Shown in pieces: positions 55,566 to 64,000 of a DNA stretch of 64,000 nucleotides. The DNA is taken from the NCBI GenBank assembly GCA_021202275.1, contig JAJQDI010000010.1, forward strand, positions 62,001-126,000, in the 5' to 3' direction. The stretch is from Bacteroides sp. (GTDB lineage: Bacteria; Bacteroidota; Bacteroidia; Bacteroidales; Bacteroidaceae). The notes under the pieces are model-generated. The model worked only from the letters and a program-made list of their open reading frames with translations, searched no databases and had not been told where the DNA came from. Positions within the stretch are counted from its first letter, which is position 1; each line of letters opens with the position of its first letter. Made by a program: the position numbers and the translations under genes.

Positions 55566-57617
55566 TCAGATCAGCTCAATACTTCTTTTTACAAAATTAG
55601 TAAGGGCTTCTCCTTTTAACATGTTATTTTGCAGAAGAGCCAGATCGATCAGTTGTTTTACTACTTTATTGTCTCTGGCATAAGCAGCATAGACTTCTTT
55701 TTTCTTATCCTGCAAGTCATTATAGCTATTATCCAGTTCGTTCAACGTGTCTTTTTCCGCTGTAGTGATCTCTTCTTCTTTCTTTCCTTCCTGGGCTTTT
55801 CTGAGTTCTTCACGACGCACAGAGATCTCTTCCATCTCTTTGCGGATAGGTTCCAGGGCTTTTCCACAGTCTGACTCCTCTTCTGAAAGTACCTTTTTGA
55901 TCAGGGTATGGTCAGAATTAAGCACCAGATTGTACATATCCGGCATTTCACCATAGAAGCTCATGCCGGCCTGTATATTTGCCATTTCTTTCATACGACG
56001 CATATACTCGCTCTGGGTGATCAGGATGGGTGCGTTGTGTTCTCCCAACGGCTGAGCAGTTACGTGAAAATCAACCTTATCCAGTTGAGGCAACTGGCTT
56101 TTAAATGCTTCGGAGAGTGCCTCCTGCTTGTCTGCCGGCAAAGCTTCTCCTTTCTTGTCTTCTTTTACAATCAGATTATCAACCACATCACTGTCTACGC
56201 GGGTAAAGCGGGATTTTTCAAACTTCTGCTCCAGCATACTTACCAACGCGACATCCAGCTGCCCATCCATCAGCAAAACATTGTATCCCCTGTTTACAGC
56301 CGCTTCGATGTAACTGTATTGCTCATCCCGGTTACTGGCATACAGATAGATCAGATTGCCATCCTTATCGGTCTGGTTATCTTTGATCAATGTTTTATAT
56401 TCCTCAAACGTATAATGTTTACCATCCGTATCGGTCAGCAGAGCAAACTTCTGCGCTTTTTCGTAGAAATCCTCCTGCGTGAGCATACCGTAGTTGATAA
56501 AGATCTTCAGATCGTTCCATTTCTCCTCAAATTGCTTGCGATCGTTCTTAAAGATAGACTGCAAACGATCGGATACCTTTTTGGTAATATAGGTAGAGAT
56601 CTTCTTCACATTTGAATCACTCTGCAGATAAGAACGGGACACGTTCAACGGAATATCCGGAGAATCTATTACTCCGTGCAGCAGGGTAAGGAAATCAGGC
56701 ACAATACCTTCTACGGAATCAGTCACATATACCTGATTGGAATAGAGCTGAATCTTGTTTTTATTCAGGTCCAGATTGCTCTTGATTTTCGGGAAATAAA
56801 GAATACCGGTCAGATGGAAAGGATAGTCTACATTCAGATGGATCCAGAAAAGCGGTTCATCCGACATCGGATACAATTCTCTGTAAAAATTCTTATAATC
56901 CTCATCTGTCAGTTCACTGGGCTTCTTCGTCCAGATAGGAGTGGTATTATTGATGATATTATCCTCGTCTGTATCTACCTGTTTACCGTCTTTCCATTCT
57001 TTCTTTTTTCCAAAAGCAATAGGAACCGGCAAAAAGCTGCAATACTTTTTCAGCAATGTACTCACCCGGGACTCTTCCAGGAACTCTTTACTTTCCTCAT
57101 CGATATACAGGATAATATCCGTACCACGTTCTTCCTTTTCAATATCTTCCAACGTAAATTCCGGGCTGCCATCGCAACTCCATTTCACCGCTTGCGCGCC
57201 TTCCTGATAAGATTTTGTTACGATCTCGACTTTACTGGCCACCATAAAAGCCGAGTAAAAGCCCAGTCCGAAATGCCCGATAATAGCATTCGCGTCATTC
57301 TTATACTTTTCAAGGAAATCGTTAGCACCGGAGAACGCGATCTGATTGATATATTTGTCAATCTCTTCCGCTGTAAGCCCTACACCATGATCCGAAATCG
57401 TTAACGTACCTTTCTCCTTATCTATGGAGACATGAATGGTGAGATCGCCCAATTCTCCTTTGAATTCTCCCAATGAAGCAAGGGTCTTTAACTTCTGAGT
57501 AGCATCTACCGCATTAGACACCAATTCCCGCAGGAATATTTCATGATCACTGTAGAGAAACTTTTTAATAATGGGAAAAATGTTCTCTGTGGTTACTCCA
57601 ATATTACCTTTTTGCAT
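55566..57617 (-). CDS. htpG: Molecular chaperone HtpG (Hsp90)
   Basis: 683 residues from ATG 57615-57617; the frame is open for another 21 codons but the family begins MQKGNIGVTTENIFPI. GHKL ATPase N-domain with FLRELVSNAVDA, LTISDHGVGLT and GHFGLGFYSAFMVA; middle domain with ILYFPK and NVSRSYLQSD; a short C-terminal dimerisation domain without an MEEVD end, as expected for bacteria. ATP-driven refolding in the cytoplasm. It follows clpC in the same direction but has a terminator between them. Confidence 0.95.
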   Translation of the reverse strand: MQKGNIGVTTENIFPIIKKFLYSDHEIFLRELVSNAVDATQKLKTLASLGEFKGELGDLTIHVSIDKEKGTLTISDHGVGLTAEEIDKYINQIAFSGANDFLEKYKNDANAIIGHFGLGFYSAFMVASKVEIVTKSYQEGAQAVKWSCDGSPEFTLEDIEKEERGTDIILYIDEESKEFLEESRVSTLLKKYCSFLPVPIAFGKKKEWKDGKQVDTDEDNIINNTTPIWTKKPSELTDEDYKNFYRELYPMSDEPLFWIHLNVDYPFHLTGILYFPKIKSNLDLNKNKIQLYSNQVYVTDSVEGIVPDFLTLLHGVIDSPDIPLNVSRSYLQSDSNVKKISTYITKKVSDRLQSIFKNDRKQFEEKWNDLKIFINYGMLTQEDFYEKAQKFALLTDTDGKHYTFEEYKTLIKDNQTDKDGNLIYLYASNRDEQYSYIEAAVNRGYNVLLMDGQLDVALVSMLEQKFEKSRFTRVDSDVVDNLIVKEDKKGEALPADKQEALSEAFKSQLPQLDKVDFHVTAQPLGEHNAPILITQSEYMRRMKEMANIQAGMSFYGEMPDMYNLVLNSDHTLIKKVLSEEESDCGKALEPIRKEMEEISVRREELRKAQEGKKEEEITTAEKDTLNELDNSYNDLQDKKKEVYAAYARDNKVVKQLIDLALLQNNMLKGEALTNFVKRSIELI

Positions 57618-57682
57618 AACTCTGATATATTTTAAAATTTTATCTTTGAATAAAACGAATGTCTCTTCCCTCCCAAACAAAA

Positions 57683-57713
57683 AAAATGCCAGACTGTTTC
57701 AGTCTGACATTTT
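57683..57713 (-). terminator. Intrinsic terminator of clpC
   Basis: AAAATGTCAGACTG pairs with CAGTCTGGCATTTT on the minus strand (one mismatch), followed by T8. It separates clpC from htpG. Confidence 0.85.
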
Positions 57714-57741
57714 GACGTAATGTATATAAATAGTTTCTTTG

Positions 57742-60273
57742 TTACGCAAGAGAAGGAGAGGCATTCTTTATCTCGAGTTCCTCTTTCTCCGGATTCACAG
57801 ATACCTGTATGGAATCTCCTTCCTGTAGAGAAGAACCGACGATCAGTTCAGACAATCCGTCCTCCACATACGTTTGTATCGCTCTTTTCAACGGACGTGC
57901 TCCATATTGCACATCATATCCTTTCTTGGCCAGGAACTCCTTGGCCTGATCATCCAACGTCAGTTTGTATCCAAGTGCCTCTACACGTTCGTAAAGCCCC
58001 TGCAACTCTATATCAATGATCTTTGTAATGGCTTCCAGAGAAAGCTGATCGAATGTGATGATCTCATCTACACGATTCAGGAACTCAGGAGCGAAGGATT
58101 TATTCAGTGCTTTCTGGATCACACTCCTCGAAAACTCTTTATCATCTATCCGGCTCTGGGTAGCAAACCCCACACCACATCCGAAGTCTTTCAGCTGGCG
58201 CGTTCCGATGTTGGAAGTCATGATGATTACTGTATTCTTAAAATCAACCATTCTTCCGTAGCTATCCGTCAGCCGCCCTTCGTCCATCACCTGCAACAGC
58301 AGATTAAATACATCCGGATGCGCCTTCTCGATCTCGTCCAGTAGCACGATCGAATAAGGTTTACGGCGTACCTTCTCGGTCAGCTGTCCGCCCTCTTCAT
58401 ATCCTACATACCCCGGAGGTGCACCGACCAGACGGGATACGGTGAATTTTTCCATAAATTCACTCATATCGATCCGGATCAGAGCATCTGCAGAGCCGAA
58501 CATATATTTAGCCAGCTCCTTAGCCAGGTGAGTTTTTCCGACGCCTGTAGGCCCCAGGAACATGAATGTACCAATCGGACGGTTCGGATCTTTAAGTCCC
58601 ACACGACTTCTTAAAATGGCCTTAACAAGCTTTTCAATAGCCGGGTCCTGAGCAATGACTTTGGCCTGGAGTTTATTTTTCATCGCCGCCAGCTTCAGCC
58701 CTTCCGCTTCGGCCATACGCTGTACCGGAACTCCCGACATCATAGATACCACATTCGCAATTTCTTCCTCGTCTACTGTCTGACGGTTTTCCTTCAGATG
58801 GGCTTCCCACTCTGTCTTCATCAGTTCCAGCTGGGACGCCAGCTCTTTCTCTTTGTCCCGGAAGCTGGCCGCCAGTTCAAAATTCTGAAGCTTAACAGCC
58901 TCATTCTTCCTGGCACGAGCCTCTTCGATCAAGGTCTCCTGTTCTTCTATTTCCTTAGGTACAGTTACATTGGTCAGATGCACACGTGAACCCGCTTCAT
59001 CCAACGCGTCAATCGCCTTATCCGGGAAATTACGGTCTGTAATGTAACGATCTGTCAACTTGACACATGCTACCAGCGCCGCGTCCGTATAGTTCACATT
59101 GTGATGATCTTCGTATTTCTCTTTGATATTACGCAGGATCTGCAACGTCTCTTCCGGAGTGGTAGACTCTACCATCACCTTCTGAAAACGCCGTTCCAGA
59201 GCACCGTCTTTCTCTATATTCTTCCGGTATTCATCCAGCGTAGTAGCACCTATACACTGTATCTCGCCGCGCGCCAGAGCCGGTTTCAGCATATTCGCCG
59301 CATCCATAGATCCGGCCGCGGAACCCGCACCAACGATCGTGTGGATCTCATCAATAAACAGAATCACATTCGGATTTTTCTGTAATTCATTGAGAATAGA
59401 ACGGATACGCTCTTCAAATTGTCCACGGTATTTGGTACCTGCCACAACGGAAGTCATATCCAGAGCCACGACACGCTTATCGAACAGAATCCGCGATACC
59501 TTCTTCTGAACGATACGCAGGGCAAGCCCCTCTACAATCGCGGACTTTCCTACACCAGGTTCACCGATCAGGATAGGGTTGTTCTTTTTTCGGCGACTCA
59601 GGATCTGTGCCAGACGTTCGATCTCCTTTTCGCGCCCCACAACGGGGTCCAAACGTCCCTCTTCTGCCGCTTTGGTCATATCCGTACCAAAATTATCCAA
59701 TACAGGGGTATCATTGGCCGTTTTGCGTGAAGTGGTCTGTGCTTGATACCGTTCATCCGCATGCATACCTCCGGAACCTCCCATCTCTTCCTCATCGTCA
59801 TCGTCGTCCTCCGTAAATCCGGGGCCGGAACTGATGTCCGGTTTCAGAGAGAGTTGTTCCAGTACCCCCCTGTAGTTCACATTATTTTCTTCCAGTACTT
59901 CTGCCGCCAGATTACTTTTATCTTTGAGAATAGCCAGAAGCACATGCTCTGTGTCGGCCACGCTACTCTGTAGCAAACGAGCCTCTAAAATACACATTTT
60001 TAATATTTTAGATGCTTTTTCCGAAAGAGGTATATCGGCATTGGGAAGCAACATATCATCCTGATATTTCTTCATTGTAGCTTCAATCTGCTTCTTTATT
60101 TCAGTCAAGTCTATGTCCAGCTTTTCTAAAATCTCTATGGCTTTTCCTTCACCATCGCGAATCAATCCCAGCAGCAAGTGTTCTGGGCCAATAAAGCTAT
60201 TGTTCAGTCGGTTTGCTTCTTCTTTGCTATATACGATAACATCGGATACTCTTCTTGAGAACTGATTGTTCAT
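57742..60273 (-). CDS. clpC: ClpC-type AAA+ unfoldase
   Basis: 843 residues. Two Clp-N repeats (about 1-145), an acidic linker ([13 protein letters not shown]), AAA-1 with [13 protein letters not shown] (Walker A) and [10 protein letters not shown], a UVR/coiled-coil M-domain ([20 protein letters not shown]), and AAA-2 with [14 protein letters not shown] and [13 protein letters not shown]. Feeds unfolded substrates to ClpP. No clpP is present here, so the peptidase is encoded elsewhere. -7 element at 60317-60324. Confidence 0.95.
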   Translation of the reverse strand: MNNQFSRRVSDVIVYSKEEANRLNNSFIGPEHLLLGLIRDGEGKAIEILEKLDIDLTEIKKQIEATMKKYQDDMLLPNADIPLSEKASKILKMCILEARLLQSSVADTEHVLLAILKDKSNLAAEVLEENNVNYRGVLEQLSLKPDISSGPGFTEDDDDDEEEMGGSGGMHADERYQAQTTSRKTANDTPVLDNFGTDMTKAAEEGRLDPVVGREKEIERLAQILSRRKKNNPILIGEPGVGKSAIVEGLALRIVQKKVSRILFDKRVVALDMTSVVAGTKYRGQFEERIRSILNELQKNPNVILFIDEIHTIVGAGSAAGSMDAANMLKPALARGEIQCIGATTLDEYRKNIEKDGALERRFQKVMVESTTPEETLQILRNIKEKYEDHHNVNYTDAALVACVKLTDRYITDRNFPDKAIDALDEAGSRVHLTNVTVPKEIEEQETLIEEARARKNEAVKLQNFELAASFRDKEKELASQLELMKTEWEAHLKENRQTVDEEEIANVVSMMSGVPVQRMAEAEGLKLAAMKNKLQAKVIAQDPAIEKLVKAILRSRVGLKDPNRPIGTFMFLGPTGVGKTHLAKELAKYMFGSADALIRIDMSEFMEKFTVSRLVGAPPGYVGYEEGGQLTEKVRRKPYSIVLLDEIEKAHPDVFNLLLQVMDEGRLTDSYGRMVDFKNTVIIMTSNIGTRQLKDFGCGVGFATQSRIDDKEFSRSVIQKALNKSFAPEFLNRVDEIITFDQLSLEAITKIIDIELQGLYERVEALGYKLTLDDQAKEFLAKKGYDVQYGARPLKRAIQTYVEDGLSELIVGSSLQEGDSIQVSVNPEKEELEIKNASPSLA

Positions 60274-60687
60274 ACTTCTTTATACTCCTTTTTCTAATTA
60301 AGGTTATTTGATAACACAAATATAACGAATAAATCAGTTTGTGCCATTACAAATTAATTCTATTTATTATTTCTATATAATCATTCTACAAATGCTATGC
60401 CACATTTCACTATACATTATAATAATATCTTAAATAAAGATAGAAAAAGATTCTTGAAAATCGGTTTCTTTTCATTAAAAAATAACCGGAATAGATTCAT
60501 CTGAAGTCATTTCCGGCAGAGAGCAACGAAAGGATTTTTCATCTTCCGGATTTCGCGGAAAAACACCTTTTTCCCCGATGAAAAAAGCAAAAAAGTTTAT
60601 GCCTGAAAACTTTTGTATTTCATGGAAATGTAGTAATTTAGCGTGGTTTTTGTTGAACCATAAATGTATAATTAATATTCTTATTAA
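60274..60687. other. 414-base divergent intergenic region between clpC and gyrA
   Basis: Contains the clpC -7 element CAAATATA on the plus strand (60317-60324, minus TATATTTG). No gene in either direction. AT-rich, with TTTTCC/GGAAAA-type short inverted repeats around 60465-60560 that may matter for gyrA control. No clean TAnnTTTG is visible upstream of gyrA. Confidence 0.55.
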
Positions 60688-63219
60688 ATGCTTGAACAAG
60701 ACAGAATTATAAAGATCAACATTGAGGAGGAGATGAAATCATCTTATATCGACTATTCCATGTCGGTTATCGTTTCACGTGCTCTTCCTGATGTTAGAGA
60801 TGGTTTCAAGCCTGTTCACCGTAGAATCTTGTACGGAATGATGGAACTGGGCAATACTTCTGACAAACCTTATAAAAAATCAGCCAGAATCGTTGGGGAA
60901 GTTCTGGGTAAATATCATCCCCACGGAGATTCCTCCGTATATTTTGCTATGGTACGTATGGCACAGGAATGGGCCATGCGCTATCCTCTGGTCGATGGCC
61001 AGGGAAACTTCGGTTCTGTTGACGGTGACAGTCCGGCAGCCATGCGTTATACCGAAGCCCGTCTGAACAGACTGGGAGAGGAAATGATGCAGGATCTTTA
61101 TAAAGAAACTGTCGATTTCACTCCTAACTTTGACAATACGCTGACAGAACCCAAAGTAATGCCTACCCGTATCCCGAACCTGCTGGTGAACGGAGCATCC
61201 GGTATTGCGGTGGGTATGGCAACCAATATGCCTCCTCATAATCTGACAGAAGTGATCGACGCCTGTGAAGCCTATCTGAACAATCCGGAGATCACGGTAG
61301 AAGAATTGATGGAGTATGTAAAAGCCCCTGATTTTCCGACCGGAGGGTATATTTACGGAATGAGTGGTGTGCGCGAATCTTACCTCACCGGACGTGGAAG
61401 GGTGATCATGCGTGCGAAAGCCGAAATTGAAGCAGGACAACACCACGATAAGATCGTTGTTACGGAGATCCCATACAATGTCAACAAAGCGGAACTGATC
61501 AAATCTATCGCCGACCTGGTCAACGAAAAAAGGCTGGAAGGCATCTCCAACGCCAATGATGAATCGGATCGTGAAGGGATGCGCATTGTCATTGATATAA
61601 AAAGAGATGCCAATGCCAGTGTGGTCCTGAACAAGTTGTATAAAATGACAGCTTTGCAGACCTCTTTCGGAGTAAATAATGTGGCATTGATCAACGGACG
61701 TCCGAAAATCCTGAACCTGCGCGATCTGATCTCCTATTTTATACAGCACCGTCACGATGTGGTGATCCGCAGAACGCAATACGACCTGCGTAAAGCCAGG
61801 GAACGCGCGCATATCTTGGAAGGTCTGATCATAGCCTCAGATAATATTGACGAGGTAATACGCATCATCCGCGCGGCCAAAACACCGAATGAGGCCATCA
61901 CCAACCTGATAGAACAGTTCGAACTGACAGAGATACAGGCGAGAGCTATTGTGGAAATGCGCCTCCGTCAGCTCACCGGCCTGATGCAGGACCAGCTGCA
62001 CACGGAATATGACGACATCATGAAGCAGATTGCCGGATACGAAGAGATCCTCACCAATGAAGATACTTGTCGTCAGGTGATCAGGGATGAATTACTGGAG
62101 GTAAAGGCGAAATATGGAGACGAACGTCGTTCGGAAATCGTCTATTCATCGGAAGAATTCAATCCGGAAGATTTCTACGCGGACGATGAAATGATTATCA
62201 CCATCTCTCACATGGGATATATCAAACGTACCCCACTGGCCGAATTCAAGTCACAGAACAGAGGCGGAGTAGGATCGAAAGGTACCGATACAAGAGACGA
62301 AGATTTCATCGAACATATCTATCCGGCTACCATGCACAACACCATGCTGTTCTTCACTCAGAAGGGAAGATGTTATTGGTTAAAGGTATATCAGATCCCG
62401 GAAGGAAGTAAGAACTCCAAAGGCAGAGCTATTCAGAATATGTTGAATATCGAACCGGACGATGCGGTAAATGCGTATCTGCGCGTGAAAAATCTTTCGG
62501 ACGAGCAGTTCATCAACAGCCATTATGTGCTTTTCTGTACCAAAAGAGGAATCATCAAAAAAACCCTTCTGGAACAATATTCCCGCCCGCGTCAGAATGG
62601 AGTAAATGCCATCACGATCCGGGAAGACGACCGGGTAATTGAAGTCCGGATGACGAATGGTAACAACGATATCATCATTGCCAACCGCAACGGACGCGCG
62701 ATCCGCTTCCATGAAAATGCAGTACGTGTCATGGGCCGTACGGCAACCGGAGTCCGGGGTATGACATTAGATGATGACGGCCAGGACGAAGTGGTTGGAA
62801 TGATCTGTATAAAAGATCCTCAGACAGAGTCGATTATGGTTGTTTCAGAACAAGGTTACGGAAAACGTTCGGATATCGAAGATTACCGTAAGACCAATCG
62901 GGGAGGAAAAGGAGTAAAAACTTTGAATATTACAGAAAAAACAGGTAAATTAGTCGCCATTAAATCAGTGACAGATGATAACGATCTGATGATCATTAAC
63001 AAGTCCGGAATTACCATCCGGTTGAAAATGTCTGAAGTACGTATCATGGGCCGTGCCACACAAGGAGTACGACTGATCAATCTGGAAAAACGAAATGACC
63101 AGATCGGTTCGGTATGTAAAGTGACCTCTGAAACGGACGAAGAGATCCGGGAAGGAGAGGAGAATGTACCGGAAAGTACTGATACGGAAAACGCGGAAGC
63201 AAATGAAAACAATGAATAG
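60688..63219 (+). CDS. gyrA: DNA gyrase subunit A
   Basis: 843 residues. Catalytic Tyr121 in [10 protein letters not shown]; quinolone-determining region [12 protein letters not shown] with Ser82 and Ser83 in the wild-type state and Phe at the position of E. coli Asp87; coiled coil and C-gate, then six-bladed beta-pinwheel C-terminal domain with GyrA-box-like [10 protein letters not shown]. The acidic tail ([20 protein letters not shown]) is normal. Introduces negative supercoils with GyrB. Followed by an exported TPR-like gene 30 bases downstream, in the same direction. Confidence 0.97.
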   Translation: MLEQDRIIKINIEEEMKSSYIDYSMSVIVSRALPDVRDGFKPVHRRILYGMMELGNTSDKPYKKSARIVGEVLGKYHPHGDSSVYFAMVRMAQEWAMRYPLVDGQGNFGSVDGDSPAAMRYTEARLNRLGEEMMQDLYKETVDFTPNFDNTLTEPKVMPTRIPNLLVNGASGIAVGMATNMPPHNLTEVIDACEAYLNNPEITVEELMEYVKAPDFPTGGYIYGMSGVRESYLTGRGRVIMRAKAEIEAGQHHDKIVVTEIPYNVNKAELIKSIADLVNEKRLEGISNANDESDREGMRIVIDIKRDANASVVLNKLYKMTALQTSFGVNNVALINGRPKILNLRDLISYFIQHRHDVVIRRTQYDLRKARERAHILEGLIIASDNIDEVIRIIRAAKTPNEAITNLIEQFELTEIQARAIVEMRLRQLTGLMQDQLHTEYDDIMKQIAGYEEILTNEDTCRQVIRDELLEVKAKYGDERRSEIVYSSEEFNPEDFYADDEMIITISHMGYIKRTPLAEFKSQNRGGVGSKGTDTRDEDFIEHIYPATMHNTMLFFTQKGRCYWLKVYQIPEGSKNSKGRAIQNMLNIEPDDAVNAYLRVKNLSDEQFINSHYVLFCTKRGIIKKTLLEQYSRPRQNGVNAITIREDDRVIEVRMTNGNNDIIIANRNGRAIRFHENAVRVMGRTATGVRGMTLDDDGQDEVVGMICIKDPQTESIMVVSEQGYGKRSDIEDYRKTNRGGKGVKTLNITEKTGKLVAIKSVTDDNDLMIINKSGITIRLKMSEVRIMGRATQGVRLINLEKRNDQIGSVCKVTSETDEEIREGEENVPESTDTENAEANENNE

Positions 63220-63249
63220 ACAATAGTTAATTATTAATCAACAACAATC

Positions 63250-64000
63250 ATGAAGAGAGTATTATTTTTTGTGGCTCTATTGATGGTAACAAGCATCTCT
63301 TTCGCTCAGGTGAAAAATGTAAAAGATGCTAAACGCATAGCCAACGAAGTGAACCCGGATTTTTCGAAAGCGGAAAATCTGATCAATGCAGCCCTGGAAA
63401 ACCCGGAAACCAAGAATGATCCGGCAACTTGGGATGTGGCAGGATTTGTCCAGAAAAGGATAAATGAAAAAGAAATGGAAAAGGCATACCTGCAACAACC
63501 TTATGACACTGTTAAAGCATATAATAGTGTTCTGAATATGTTTACTTATTATTTCAAAGCCGACGAACTGGCCGAAATACCTGATGAAAAGGGTAAGATC
63601 AGAAATAAATACCGTAAACCAAATTCCGCACTGTTATTGGCAGAACGTGCCAATCTGATCAATGGTGGTATTCAGTACTTTAATGAAGACAACAGCCAGA
63701 AAGCATTGGATTTCTTCGCTGCTTATATCGATGCGGCCGCACACCCTATGTTTGCAAAAGAAAATCTTGTAAAAACGGATTCACTGCTTCCTCAGGTAGC
63801 TTATTACGCATCTCTGGCTGCTGCAAAAACGGATAACTATCCGGCTATCCAGAAATACGCACCCTATGCGGTAAATGACCCTGAAGTAGGACAGTATGCC
63901 ATGGAATTCCTTGCAACTGCTTATAAAGAGCAGGGAGATACAGATAAGTTTATCGAAACATTGAAAGAAGGGGTACAGAAGTATCCGGAACACGCTTATT
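63250..64000 (+). CDS. Exported TPR-like protein, 5' part (cut by window end)
   Basis: ATG at 63250-63252; open to base 64000, so the C-terminus lies outside. 250 residues visible: a cleavable signal peptide (VLFFVALLMVTSISFAQ) and helical pairs in TPR-like spacing (FSKAENLINAALENPETKND, KALDFFAAYIDAAAHPMF, QYAMEFLATAYKEQGDTDKF). It likely sits in the periplasm and may be co-transcribed with gyrA. Domain identity beyond TPR-like is not determined. Confidence 0.8.
   Translation, partial: MKRVLFFVALLMVTSISFAQVKNVKDAKRIANEVNPDFSKAENLINAALENPETKNDPATWDVAGFVQKRINEKEMEKAYLQQPYDTVKAYNSVLNMFTYYFKADELAEIPDEKGKIRNKYRKPNSALLLAERANLINGGIQYFNEDNSQKALDFFAAYIDAAAHPMFAKENLVKTDSLLPQVAYYASLAAAKTDNYPAIQKYAPYAVNDPEVGQYAMEFLATAYKEQGDTDKFIETLKEGVQKYPEHAY

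Overview
The window is a chromosome segment from a member of the Bacteroidales, with gene content resembling Parabacteroides, Tannerellaceae or Bacteroides (an inference from genes and promoters; I could not run a search). The evidence is recurrent TAnnTTTG -7 promoter elements in front of most transcription units, a bacterial serine palmitoyltransferase, a PyrK/PyrD pair, agmatine deiminase with N-carbamoylputrescine amidase, a LytS/LytTR two-component pair, and mid-range base composition with AT-rich accessory stretches.

Layout. 1-6.5 kb: the 5' part of serB, a thioredoxin-fold exported protein without active-site cysteines, and a leftward lon-tgt-LptG-type operon. 6.7-14.9 kb: tRNA methyltransferase, cardiolipin synthase, FAD oxidoreductase with SDR, an InaA/KdkA-type kinase, an ArnT-type glycosyltransferase and a lipoprotein. 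15-20.4 kb: two tRNA-Pro genes, serine palmitoyltransferase divergent from a lipid kinase, aspS and a GtrA-type protein. 20.4-23.3 kb: repeats, then a leftward operon of a DUF2148 protein, a 25-codon frame, aguA and aguB. 23.3-38.4 kb is accessory in character. It holds a phased palindrome array, a FetA/FetB-type ABC system whose ATPase has an in-frame stop, a toxin-antitoxin pair, dispersed repeats, a 6S-like structured RNA, GNAT/VOC enzymes, an AT-rich beta-helix protein, an ECF S component, an aldo/keto reductase and an MBL hydrolase. 38.4-44.9 kb: a LytS-type kinase broken at its phospho-acceptor histidine motif by a T7 tract, its LytTR regulator, Nif3, a zinc ribbon protein, an HsdR-N protein, AMP nucleosidase and holA. 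44.9-64 kb: an AT-rich gap with two inverted DnaA-box-like sites, an XRE regulator, pyrK-pyrD, trmD, ligA, dapA, two tRNA-Arg genes, a patatin-Omp85 protein, htpG, clpC, gyrA and the start of an exported TPR-like gene.

How the genes fit together. Most of the window is housekeeping: translation (aspS, tgt, trmD, tRNAs), replication and repair (gyrA, ligA, holA), proteostasis (lon, clpC, htpG), pyrimidine and lysine synthesis, and envelope lipids (cardiolipin synthase, sphingolipid entry enzyme, putative lipid kinase, LptG-type permease, ArnT-type transferase). The least explained material is the 23.3-30.5 kb stretch with its repeats, structured RNA and broken genes, and the T7 frameshift in the LytS-type kinase.
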